Shown here: positions 12,500-23,079 of the stretch, one piece after another | Numbering within the stretch: the first letter of the stretch is position 1 | How the letters are laid out: each line of letters opens with the position of its first letter | Assembly (NCBI RefSeq): GCF_943734655.1 | Contig: NC_071354.1 | Coordinates: forward strand, 2,949,001 to 3,013,000 | Source of the DNA: Sabethes cyaneus | Lineage: Eukaryota; Arthropoda; Insecta; Diptera; Culicidae | Direction of reading: 5' to 3' | DNA: 64,000 bases | The notes under the pieces: generated by a model | What the model was told of the DNA's origin: nothing | Seen by the model: only the letters and a program-made list of their open reading frames with translations | The model's database searches: none | Made by a program: the position numbers and the translations under genes

Positions 12500-14110
12500 G
12501 TTGGATTAGTTTTTGAGTTTCGCAAAAATTTCTGTTTTATTTGTATGAGAGTCCATATCCCCCTACCACAGGGGTGAGAGGTCTCTATCATAAAATAAAT
12601 TCAAGACTCAAAAATCTCCTACATGCTAAATTTGGTTCCATTTGCTTGATTAGTACTCAAATTATAAGGAAATTTGTATTTCATTTGTATGGGAGCCCAC
12701 CCTCTTAAAAGGGAAAGGGGTCGTAATACACCACAGAAAAAAAATTCTGCCATCTAAAACTCTCACATGCCAAATTTGGTTCCATTTGCTTGATTAGTTC
12801 TAAAGTTATGAGCAAATTTGTATTTCGTTTGAATGGGAGCCCCCCCCCCCTCCTAAAAAGGTAAGAATTAGGACTTCATCATGGGAAAAATGGTTGCCTC
12901 CAAAAACACCCACATGCCAAATATGGTTCCATTTGCTTGATTAGTTCTCGAATTATGAGGAAATTTGTATTTCATTTGTGTAGAAGCCCCCCCTCTTGAA
13001 GTGTGGAAGGATCCTAATTCACCGTAGAAAATATTTTTGCCTCCAAAAACCTCCACATGCCGAATATGGTTCTATTTGCTTGATTAGTTCTCGAGTTATG
13101 GGGAAATTTGTATTTCATTTGTATTGGAGCCCCCCCTCCTAATGTGCGAAGAGGTCCTAATTCATCACAGAAAAAATTCTTGCCTCCAAAAACACCTACA
13201 CGCCAAATTTGGTTCCATTTGCTGGATTAGTTCTCGAGTTATGAGGAAATTTGTATTTCGTTTGTATAGGACCCCCCCTCCTAAAGTGGGGAGGGGTCCC
13301 AATTCATCATTGAAAAAAAAATTGTCTCCAAAAACACACACATGCCAAATTTGGTTCAATTCGCTTGATTAGTTCTCAAGTTATGAGGAAATTTGTATTT
13401 CATTTGTACAGGAGCCCCTCCTCTTAAAGTGGGAAGGGGTTCTAATTCACCATAGAAAATTTTCTTGCTCTCGAAAACCTTCACATGCCAAATTTGGTTG
13501 CATTTGCTTGATTAGTTCTCGAGTTATGAGGAAATTTGTATGGAAGTCCCCCCTCTTAAAGGGGAGAGGAGTTATAATTCCTCTTATAAAGAGGGGAGGG
13601 GTCTCAATTCACCATAGAATAAATTCTTGTCACCAAAAAAAACACCCACATGCCAAATGTTGTTCTATTTGCTTGATTAGTTCTCGAGTTAGGAGGAAAT
13701 TTGTGCTTCATTTGTACAGGAGCCCCCCTCTTAGAGTGGGGAGGGGTCCTAATTCACCGTAGAAAATTTTCTTGCCCTCGAAAACCTTCACATGCCAAAG
13801 TTGGTTCCATTTGCTTGATTAGTTCTCGAGTTATGAGGAAATTTGTATGGAAACCCCCCCTCTTAAAGGGGAGAGGAGTTATAATTCCCCTTATAAAGAG
13901 GGGAGGGGTCTCAAATTACCCTAGAATAAATTCTTGTCACCGAAAACACCCACATGCCAAATTTGGTTCTATTTGCTTGATTAGTTCTCGAGTTATGCAG
14001 AAATTTGTGCTTCATTTGTATGGGAGCCCCCACTCTCAGTGGGGGGAGGGGTCTCTAACCATCACTAAAACCTTTCCTGGCCCCAAAAACCTCTACATGC
14101 AAATTTTCAC
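12500..14110 (+). repeat. Tandem array, ~143 bp unit, ten copies, with a ~307 bp higher-order repeat
   Basis: The segment GCTTGATTAGTTCTCGAGTT recurs, with variants, at about 12,644, 12,788, 12,935, 13,078, 13,221, 13,363, 13,506, 13,671, 13,813 and 13,975. Most spacings are 140-147 bp. Two units (13,506 and 13,813) are ~163 bp because they carry an extra GGGAGAGGAGTTATAATTCC segment. Each unit has a C-run (GAGCCCCCCC) paired with a G-run (GTGGGGAGGGG), so each could fold. The pair 13,363+13,506 is repeated as 13,671+13,813. Confidence 0.9.
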
Positions 14111-14151
14111 GCCGATTGGTTCAGTAGTTTTTGATTCTATAAGGAACACAG

Positions 14152-14212
<61 letters not shown>
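14152..14212 (+). repeat. (GACA)n microsatellite
   Basis: About fifteen GACA units with one interruption (GACAAACAGACA) near the 3' end of the host element. It is probably part of that element's terminal structure. Confidence 0.95.
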
Positions 14213-14213
<1 letters not shown>

Positions 14214-14239
14214 AATCCTTCTTTATAGGTATAGATTAA

Positions 14240-14297
14240 GACTACTATTGTCAGATGATGTATTTTATAACAAATAAACAAATAAACAAATAAACAT
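14240..14297 (+). repeat. Displaced 3' tail of the Jockey-like element
   Basis: Immediately after the second ATTAA, the sequence runs to three units of AACAAATA and then AACATATG. A-rich short-repeat tails like this end many Jockey-like elements. Its position directly beyond the inserted element suggests it is the remainder of the 3' end that began at 12,202. Confidence 0.5.
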
Positions 14298-14329
14298 ATG
14301 TGTGTAGACTAACACACACTTTACCGGCC

Positions 14330-15050
14330 AAGTACCGGGGTAGCTCTCGCCGTATCAAGAATTCCTTACCATTGTACTCGGTCTTAGGCTAATCGTCGCC
14401 AATTTGTTGCACGTCTCGACACACGCAAGTCGGCTTCAACCTAATCCAGGTCCTGGGCGAGTCATTTAGCTCGTTGGGCCTCTTTATTCCTGGTGTCGGT
14501 GGGGTTCTTGAAGCGAACGGATTCCACTGCACAGTCATCCGGCATCCTTACGACGTGGCCGGCCCATCGTAGTCTCGCAACTTACAGTAGATTAAAATTT
14601 GATCCAATTTGAAAACTGGTGTTATAACATTTTGTAACTCAGTGAAAGTGGTTAGTCACAATTTAAAGTCAATTTGAAGTGACTTCCTCGACTGGGAGAT
14701 GCTGTTAAAGTCAATAGGAACTTTCTTCGCAACTGGCCCTGCAATTATCCTGTACAGACTGTACACTACAGACAGACTACACCTTCCTTCCGCTCCTCGG
14801 GTAGTTTCTCCTCCTCCCATCCAATGAAGTGCCGTCGCTTGGTTCGTCTTCTCGTAAAACTTGCGCGTGTCATTAGCCCGGAATAGTTGTTCCAGTTCCT
14901 CACGATCTCTGTCCTCCTTCTGGCGCGTTTTCCTCCTCAGGATCGTGGCCAACTCATTCCGCGCTCGTTGATACTTGGCCTAATTCTCTCTCGTGGACAT
15001 GCTTAGATAATTTTTGCAAGCTCCAAGTTTTTCGAAAACGACACCCGACA
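14330..15050 (-). pseudogene. RTE-like fragment, rearranged by internal deletions
   Basis: On the minus strand, 15,040-14,830 reads YQRARNELATILRRKTRQKE and then DREELEQLFRANDTRKFYEK, the linker between endonuclease and RT. A short frame-shifted WEEEKLPEE segment follows (about 14,800). After a gap, RLRWAGHVVRMPDDCAVESV and following residues represent the C-terminal domain (14,575-14,400). The RT core is deleted. Stops and frameshifts are present, so the copy is dead. It matches the family of the 54.86-56.42 kb copy. Confidence 0.8.
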
Positions 15051-15461
15051 CCATATTGCTGTATTCTAGTATTTTTTTAGTCCGCAAAAAAAAATTGTCA
15101 AATTAATGTGTGCGTTGCAGAAAGAAAGTTATTATCAATCAGTTTTCATGTCACAGGAAGCAACTATTGCTTGATCTTGCTTGAAATTTAGATTGATTGA
15201 TTGATATGTTTATTATGTTAAAACAGCAGATTTTCAAAAATTGCAAAACTTTGCAGGTGCGTTCATTTTATCCATCTATCGTACCAAGATGCACGATAAA
15301 ATTTAATGCGCATATGCTGCACAACTACGGAAACTGCAGAAAATTTATTATTTATTCTATCTTATATTGTATTATGGTCCAAATCTGATATTTTATAATA
15401 AACCAAATCAACCAGGATAATTTCACAGTAAAACTTTAGATTTTCCTCCCATGGTTATATA

Positions 15462-16455
15462 AAGGGTGTCCACATCAAATTGCAACACGGAAAAAACGCT
15501 GTAGAAAATTACCTAGTCGACCGAATCTTTTCAAACTTTCAGACAATAAAATATAACTTATTAGTAAGCTTTTGGCGTTTTTATTTCATTCAACTTTAAT
15601 ATCATAACCGTATGTTCGCACTTTACACGTAATTTTACTTATAAGGTTCTGTACAACATCTAGTTGCAACTTCTTCTATACGGAAACTTACATTTTATTC
15701 ATTTTGTTCCTCAGATTTGACCTTCTTGGAATGCTTCCGTAGTGCCTGCTTCATAATAGCCCTGTATTTTTCAATGGCCCTGTGTTTGCGGGGGTTCATG
15801 TCCTTGGGTACGAAAGTGACCCCATTGACTTTGTACCACTCCTGGACATCCTTTGAATAGGCACGAAGCCATATCCGGCCAGTAGACTATAGGGCCCTCG
15901 TATTGCTTCAATAGACGAAGTAGTTTTATCATCCATGTTGAGACAATTCGTCAGCATCTGGGTGTACAGTTTCTGGACCCGTGTTTTTCCTGCCATATTT
16001 TGCCGTTCGTTACGATTTGGATCCTTCTGCACGTTATATGTATCCAGTCCCTCCCGGTTCTTGGCTCTCTGAACGAAAGACTTAGACAGATTCAACTTTT
16101 TGGCCACAATCCCTGACCGAAGCATTGGAATTCCGCTTAAACGCTTTCACGACACACTAATAGAACATCCCATCTGACCACATTCCTACTTCCGTTCGAT
16201 GCTTATAGTTTCGTAATAACGTTTAATCCCACGACTCACCGTTAACTGCACAATTCCGAGTTGTTTTGCGATGTCCCGATGAGAGGTTGAGGATTTTCTA
16301 GGTACTTGCGCAAAATCAATTCGTGATGTTGCTTTTCAGGTGACGCCATATTTCCAATTTTCGCAAAACACACAGCGATAAAAGTACAGTGTAAACCCAA
16401 TTGTTAATACTCTACAGCATTTTATTCGTGATGCAATTTGATGTGGGACACCCTT
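15462..16455 (-). mobile_element. Tc1/mariner-type element, 994 bp, internally deleted
   Basis: The terminal inverted repeats read AAGGGTGTCCACATCAAATT at the left and, in reverse complement, AAGGGTGTCCCACATCAAAT at the right, a match except for one extra C. TA flanks both ends (15,460-15,461 and 16,456-16,457). A broken transposase lies inside on the minus strand. Total length is below that of autonomous relatives, which usually exceed 1.2 kb, consistent with the internal deletion seen in the ORF. Confidence 0.88.
15695..16349 (-). pseudogene. Tc1/mariner transposase, frameshifted and internally deleted
   Basis: From ATG 16,349 the translation gives MASPEKQHHELILRKYLENP and then, after a frameshift, a helix-turn-helix with SHRDIAKQLGIVQLTVSRGI. 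A second DNA-binding segment has KLNLSKSFVQRAKNREGL. The first catalytic Asp is in NCLNMDDKT (family form: MDDETY). After an internal deletion and a frame change come YWPDMA (second Asp) and YSKDVQEWYKVNGVTFVPKD, then a basic C-terminus ending SEEQNE and a stop. The catalytic residues are split between frames and the third acidic position is altered, so no active DDE enzyme can be made. Confidence 0.85.
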
Positions 16456-16539
16456 TACCTCGATCTGTTTGCTGCCAGTCTCTGCAAAAGGTTACATAAC
16501 AGACGTAACCGCCAAGGCCACAACACTGTGAAGACTGGC

Positions 16540-17480
16540 CAAAAAGTACGCAATATCGGGAAATTATGGGGGCGGGAGTAGAGTCCGCTGAGTCCGAATC
16601 CGGTATTATTCGGCTCGAATATTGGCTCAGCTCTAACCCACGAACTTCTTAGGTTGGCAAAATTCAGCAAACTACGAACTTAGAAAGCGTGCTTCATATG
16701 ACACTGCTATTATCTAATTTTCCAATCTCACATTTTGTCCCAACCCTAAGGGACACGTTGGTGCTAGCTGGGTCACATCTTTAACTTCATCCCGTCTAGT
16801 GTAAAGACTATCGTTATATAAATGATTCAAACGTTTGACTTATTAAGTCAATACACAAGACACGAGGTTAATTCTACGTATGTAGATGGAATTGTTTGTA
16901 ATTGTATATTATTTACTCTCTGATTGAAACCATGTTTGCTTTTTGTATTGTTTTTTATAACGGTAGTCTTTCCAAAAGATGAAGCAAAGGATAGAAAAGA
17001 GTAATGAAACCAAATGTGAAAATGAAACTATAAAACTTTCATAAGGAATGGCTCCCATTATAGCTTAGTTTAATCCGCAGATCCCCCAGCACTGTGAACT
17101 ACGAACCTAGCAGGTGTTGCTTCAATTGCCCTCCTTTACCTAATTTTCCGCTCTTTCGCCTTCACGTCTTGTCCCACTCTGTTGGAACCAATTAAATACC
17201 TTTGATTTAATTACTTTCTTCTACTGTTCCTTCCGTCTAGTGGAAGGAATACCTTTATAAAAAATTAATTATTGTCTGATCTTATTAATAAAGATCAAGC
17301 CAACAAAACAAGAAGTTGGTCTATTCAATGACCCTCCCTTTTTCGCTCTATCCCCTTCACGCCTTGTTCCGTGCTATTTGGGTACTTTCCACACTTTTGT
17401 TTACTTTACTTTCTTCTTCTGACCCCTCCGTCGGTTGTAAAAAAAAACTACCGTTTAAAAACATTATTCCTCATTTCTTG
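16540..17480 (+). repeat. Unclassified repeat, about three degenerate ~200-230 bp units
   Basis: Three blocks share CTAATTTTCC, a CTCTTTC..CTTCAC core, TTGTCCC and CCGTCTAGTG, at about 16,710, 17,140 and 17,335. A fourth copy of the same unit lies at 43,840-44,050. No coding potential is seen and I cannot name the family. The first block directly follows the mariner-like element. Confidence 0.55.
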
Positions 17481-17489
17481 AATTAACTA

Positions 17490-20400
17490 AAAGCTCCTGT
17501 TGTTACGAATAATTGATGAGAGTTTGCAGAAATCGATTATTCACATATCACAACTGATTTTTATGAGCCAAATTATTAATTTGACCGACAAAGCAATTCT
17601 TAGTTCGGTGAGCTAAAAGAAAATACAGAATTGAGAATTTTAATACGAAACTTTTAGATAATCCTTGTATAGATTCATTATTACTCCTAGCAAAGACAGG
17701 CGACAGGATATTTAAAAATCCTTCAATTTAGTTAATTCTTTTGGCGATTCTGTTTTAATTTTTTGGTGATATATTTAAATGAAAAAGTAAAAAAATATTT
17801 TTCACTGCTCCAAAACAACACTGCAGCTCAGTGACGTAGATTATAAATTCCCACTACCGTCTTCTCTTACCCCTCGTATTTAGAACTGTATTTCCAAGAA
17901 AGCTCTAGAAAAGCTGTTCGTATAAAGTAGCGTACGTTTTCTATTCTGCTGCCAAGCGCATTCACTTCGACTAAAGCAATTAGTCACAGAAGAGTCTAGC
18001 GCTGCTGGTTTCAGCTTAGAATCGTGCGGTAATCTTTGCACGGAAAACTCATAACCTTTTGCTTACACAAAGTAACGAGCGGCTAGCGGAAGTGAAGTGA
18101 AGTACTCAGGCAACAATTTTCGCTCACTTGACACCTTCACTTTTCCCTGGCGACCGATTCGAAAGTAATGGGTACATTTTTTCGAGCCGCTTGGCGAAAG
18201 AGGTCATGAGTTTTGTGTAGAGAAACTTTCTACTCATATTATACATTGGCACCTTTAATCAGACAGATTATTTTAATTTTTATAATTTATTAAATTTATT
18301 ATAATAATATTAAATTATTTTTATTTTCTTTAAATAATAGCCATCTATTTTAAATCAGTTACGTTATTTTACAATATAGATCATTACTGTTAGTTAGCAG
18401 TGGTCGATAGGAAAAATTACTCACTAGAGTTGTGCGGATTAAAAGTCAACACCTACTGGTGCAGTAATTAAAACATTAACAAGCACGATATATTCCCCCG
18501 CCTCTGTCATTTTGGCCTCTGTGAGGCATCAAACCAGTAATTCACTAACAAGCTCATGCAAAAAGGGCACGTCGAGTAGCAAACTAAGAGCAAACAATTA
18601 GCAAGCGTATTGAAAGAGATGCACGTTTGTGGATGATCCTAGTAAAACTGTGCCTTTTCAGTTTAATCGAATGGAAAAGCAAAAGTCATTGCTGAACTTT
18701 TACGTTCCGAGTTCTACCGTTAGGAAGCATTTAACTATTAGAGCATTTTGAGTGCATTAAATTTATAAATTACGAATTGTTTCATACATTTGTATTAATT
18801 GCAAACATTTCCGTTAGGATAAGTACTAAAATTTAAGGTTCCATTCAATTAGAATTCAAAACATATTCCAATGCTAACTAATTACTTCAAAGTACTCAAT
18901 CAAGCTTTACGGATATGGTGCAATTAATAGCAAACAATATAGCGAAACATAAATGTACATTCGTACGAGTTAATTATTTCGTTGAACTAAAAACTTCCCG
19001 GATAGACCATATCATTACTTCAGTTAACTGAGCTCTCACATGTATAAACCTGAAACCCAACAGAGAAATGTTGTAAATTTCCTTTTACCATAAACTCTCG
19101 CTTTTCAGCAGACCGTAACGGAACGAGTAAAGTACCCTCGGCATGCTTCCGATTCGCAACTTTATTTCCGCCCGCGGTTTTCCGCGGCTGTTGTGCGAAA
19201 TCCTTCCAAAGCAACGGAAGGTGCATTTGAGTTGGTCTCGCTTCGATCCGTCTATAAGGTGGTTCAAAATTGTTTAAAAAACAGATGCTGGTTTGAAATA
19301 CATCGACTAATTTTCCTTAAGTGGTAAGTTTCCGTCGCAAAAACTGATGGGTCAATAGTCAATGATGACCATGGATTTAAGAAAAAGTTTTTACTGAACA
19401 TTCTTTTAATCGTATTTTCTAGTTCAATAGAGAGCAGAACAACTGCATCTGTTTCGTTTCTCACTAGCTTTTTGTAGATTACAAAGTTGGTCTGCTTGCC
19501 GATTGTCGTTTTTCTTGCAGAGCTGTGTAAACTAATTTTAAGTCGACATCGGCTTATAGGTTGTTCGTAGCCTCCAAATTATTCGCAAATTGAAGGATAA
19601 GTAATTATTTATGGTTGGATTGGGCTTCTGAACAATTATTCTTGGTTCGATTTTTGTAATTTATATATTCCGCAAAAATATTTGAAAAATCATAAAAACC
19701 AGACCCTGCCCTGTGGAAAACTTTTAATCATCTCCGAACCATCAAAGAGTTTTTATTTTCGGTTTCGTAACCAGCCTTGAGAAAATATTCATCAAAGCCC
19801 CACGGCACTCCGTCGACGGTTGAGTTTATTTTTTCCTCTCGCTTCACAATTAAGCCCGGAGAAGCCTTTCGTTTCCGGTTGACTGTCAATATCCTGCCGC
19901 ATGCGGCCCGAAGCCATACGAAGTTTGCGGCTCAAACGTTAACGAATTTATCTCTCCGCTTGTGCTTACGCTGCTCGTTATATTTTCGACTTCGCTATAT
20001 TTATGTGTTTCTTCGGTTTTCTTTTTTTAGTCACACCATATTCCGGCATCTCGAGACATTGATTTTCGACCGAAATATCAAAGTTTCGTAATCTACACAG
20101 TCTGTGCGTGATAATTGGATGGTGAAGCAAAGCTCGGCTGAGCGCCGGAATTTCCGCCACCGGAAGTGCGTATGCTTGCCGTGGTGGGAGGGGCAAGTAG
20201 GTAGTAAAATGAAAATCGTGTTCAGTGGCAGTTATCCGCTGGAGATGTTGATGATGATGATGATGATGTTGATGACGGCACACACTGGCATCGGATGGAT
20301 CGATTCCATCGTCATGCCGCCACGGATCGTTACGTCTCCGAACATCCACTTTGGAAAGAAGCCATTTAATGGGTGCTAGAAGCGGTATTTTCGGAAGATG

Positions 20401-21510
20401 TTGGGGTGCAAGTGTGTGTTTGCTTTGCTAGGATAAGGAAGACTTAATTTTCCCGCAAGAATGTTGCACAGTACTGCTGCGTATCATAACTTTACTAATT
20501 TTATTGCCATGCTTATAGAATTCAATTGTCGCAAGGGACTCTTAATTTTGGAAGTAAAGCCTAGCTTAACTTTTGCGATTGGTCGTCTTACGTTTGGTTG
20601 AGTATTTTTATAGGCTGACGGAAGTAGACAGATGATGTTTATGTACAAAGCAATCAAATTTAATTTGGAAAGTGTCGTGAAATGTTTATTTCGTTGGCAC
20701 GGGTTTGAAAAATGAATGGAGGGCTATCATAAGTCACTTCTAATATGTGTGTGCGTTGAAATACGGTGTCAACATTAGTCATCAAATGTACTTCAAGCTC
20801 TAGTTTATTGTTCAGCAAATTCAGATTAATGATTAATGTTGAGATATAAAATTTATTGCAGACACCCGGCAATCGATTACGAGGAATGTGATGACCTCTT
20901 CCAGATCGATTGGCTGCCAAATGGTATAATTTATTTTCACGTATAACTAAAGCGCTTTATTCCGCGCTTCGTTATTCACTGTATGAACGTGAATGATAAT
21001 GCCGTAATCAATGTATGTCAGTTTGATCAGCATTTGCCTGCTGGTGTTGATGTCAATTATAATGAGAGGTGTAATTTAAACAAACCGGCATTAAACAAGA
21101 AATAAATTTTTAAATTTTTACTACCGCTTTCAGAAGTATTCCGACTTTGAAGAAAAAATAAGTGCAATTTTTATTTTATTATAGTAAACCTTTAAACTTT
21201 AATTTATTTAAACAGACTATTCAATTTATTGCAAACTATTGAATTATCGAGTGGATAAAACAACATTACATTCTTTCGCGAATAAAAGCAAAACATAAGT
21301 TGAATACAGTTACATAGCAAATATTAATCGGCTGTTTAACTAACTGGCTGGTACTAACTTTTGTTATTATGAATGCATTCAACTTAAATAAAGTCAGTAT
21401 TCCAAGATAGAACTACAGTGTCAGCTACGAGCTTGTTTTTAAATTTTAAGAAATAAAATAAGATAACACGTACCCGTATTATTACCGCAATAAAACATCA
21501 CTTGGGGTAC
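17490..21510. other. Non-coding stretch, no gene recognised
   Basis: Mostly AT-rich sequence with short ORFs. A (GAT)n-like microsatellite (TGATGATGATGATGATGATG) sits at about 20,247-20,272. The interval 19,780-20,400 has somewhat higher GC and open frames on both strands, but no domain or exon boundary that I can support. Confidence 0.45.
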
Positions 21511-21519
21511 GTTGGAAAT

Positions 21520-23070
21520 CTTTCCAAGCAGTGCCTATAGCTCCCGATTCACATGCCTCCACCACTCTCCACTTTCAGTTCGTACTCCACCAAATATCGT
21601 CTGCAGCACCTCCCGCACGAACACGGCAAGGGCGCGTATGTCCTCCTTGAGCAGCGTTGCAGCTTAAACTACCGGTCTGATAAAGGTTTTGTACGGCGGC
21701 GTATGCTTCTTGATCGTAGCGTTTTGCGAAGGACAAAGTCTTACTAGTATTGTTGTCCGCGGACACCAGCACTCCCAAATACACGAATTCATCTACCACT
21801 TCTAGTTCGTCGCTATCAACGGTTACCGTCCATGGGGCACACGCGTTTGTTTCTTTTAAGCCTCTTCATTCCATGTATTTGATCGCATTTATTTTTAGCC
21901 CAATCCTCCTAGGCTGCGCTTTCTGTTTGGCGTAGATTGTCTCCGTCATTGCAAGGTTCTTGGCTATGATATCAAAGTCATCTGCAAAGCCTAGGCTGCC
22001 CTTGGTTAAAATCGTGCCTTTCGTTCCGATGCCCGCTCGTCGGATCGCCCCCTCTACAGCGATCAACACCATGCAGGATAAGCCTTGTCTCAACATTCAC
22101 CGCGTCTCAAAGGGACACGCGAGTGTCCTCGAGATGCGATCGTAACATATTACTCGATAGGTCGGATCAGTCGCGTCAGTTTATCCGGAAAACCGTATTC
22201 GTGCATTATCTGCCATAGCTAGTTTTCATCGACTGTATCGTATGCTGCTTTGAAATCATTGAAGATGTGATGCGTGGACACGTTGTACCCCCGACATTTC
22301 TGGAATGGTGCGAATTAAATCATATTAAGATATGAGGGATGGCCAAAATTCTGTCGTGGGGCGAAACCTTGTGCTATCGGTGACGGCCGGCGTAAAAGGG
22401 TCAGGGAGAGTACCTAGTAGGCGGCGTTTACCAGCGCTATGCCGTAGTCAATCTGGTTCATTGTACGTTGGTCAAGTGATTTCCAGGTGGCTTTGTGAGT
22501 ATCTGCGTGTGCGTGCGAAAAAGGTCCTTCGGATCACTAGGCCTCGGAAAGCTGCGAAGTTTATACAACGCTGACCGTTATCGTTATCGGTGTGCAGGAT
22601 ATGGGTTCCTATTACCGGTCTATACGTTTCTTTCCTACCGACCTGGGCGTTCATATCCCCGACGACGATCTTGATGTCCCGTGGCGTGCAGCTGCCGTAC
22701 GTTTTCTCCAGCCTCGCGTAGAATTTCTCGTCGTCGGGTCTACTTTCATGCGGTCGGTGCACGTTGATGATGATGTAATTGAAGAAACAGCTCTTTATCC
22801 TCAATAAACACATGCTCTCGTTGATCGCTTGCCACTCTATCACGTGAAGATGCATTCTGCTCTACACTGTAAAGCCCATTCCTGGTTTGTTGGTAGTACC
22901 ACCGCTCTGGTAAAACTGGGCTTTTCCTCCGCTGATCTTCCAAACCTTCTCTCCTTTGCGACAAATCTCTTGCAGAGCCACGATGCCGAGTTTACGGGGT
23001 TCAAGCTGTTCGGGCAGCACCCGATCGCCACCGGTGAAATTTAGCGATCTGCAGTTCAATAACAAGTTTT
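21520..23070 (-). pseudogene. RTE-like retrotransposon fragment spanning endonuclease and RT pieces
   Basis: Reading the minus strand from 23,070: KLGIVALQEICRKGEKVWKI is the start of an AP-type endonuclease with its catalytic Glu region. PGMGFTV follows. Then come NVHRPHESRPDDEKFYARLE and IVVGDMNAQVGRKETYRPVI, ending DNDNGQRCINFAA, which together carry the endonuclease GDMNA motif. The RT part (22,400-21,860) is scrambled but keeps IGTKGTILTKGSLGFADDFD, motif C as FADD. The C-terminal part starts EFVYLGVLVSADNNTSK and is truncated near 21,520. Frameshifts are numerous. The arrangement fits RTE-clade elements. Confidence 0.85.
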
Positions 23071-23079
23071 TAATTATTA

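Larger units (their letters stand above)
12255..14234 (+). mobile_element. ~2 kb element with internal tandem array, inserted into the Jockey-like 3' end
   Basis: The element opens with TCACTAGCTGACCCGACAAA and ends with a GACA microsatellite followed by TTTATAGGTATAG. It is flanked on both sides by ATTAA (12,250-12,254 and 14,235-14,239), a candidate target duplication. Internally it has a unique 5' part of about 350 bp, then ten degenerate ~143 bp repeats, then a conserved 3' part containing GCCGATTGGTTCAGTAGTTT. The 3' structure resembles the ends of insect RTE-type or SINE-like elements, but no protein is encoded and the class is unproven. Confidence 0.6.

Noticed and set aside
12500..14110. 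CRISPR-like regular repeats
   Set aside because: The units are contiguous degenerate tandem copies with no unique spacers, in a eukaryotic context.
13508..14228. Long open frames across the 12.5-14.1 kb array on the + strand
   Set aside because: They are by-products of the tandem repeat and GACA run; the predicted proteins just repeat the array and show no domain.
20104..20379. ORF with poly-Met (MMMMMM)
   Set aside because: The Met run is translation of a GAT microsatellite; nothing else supports a gene.
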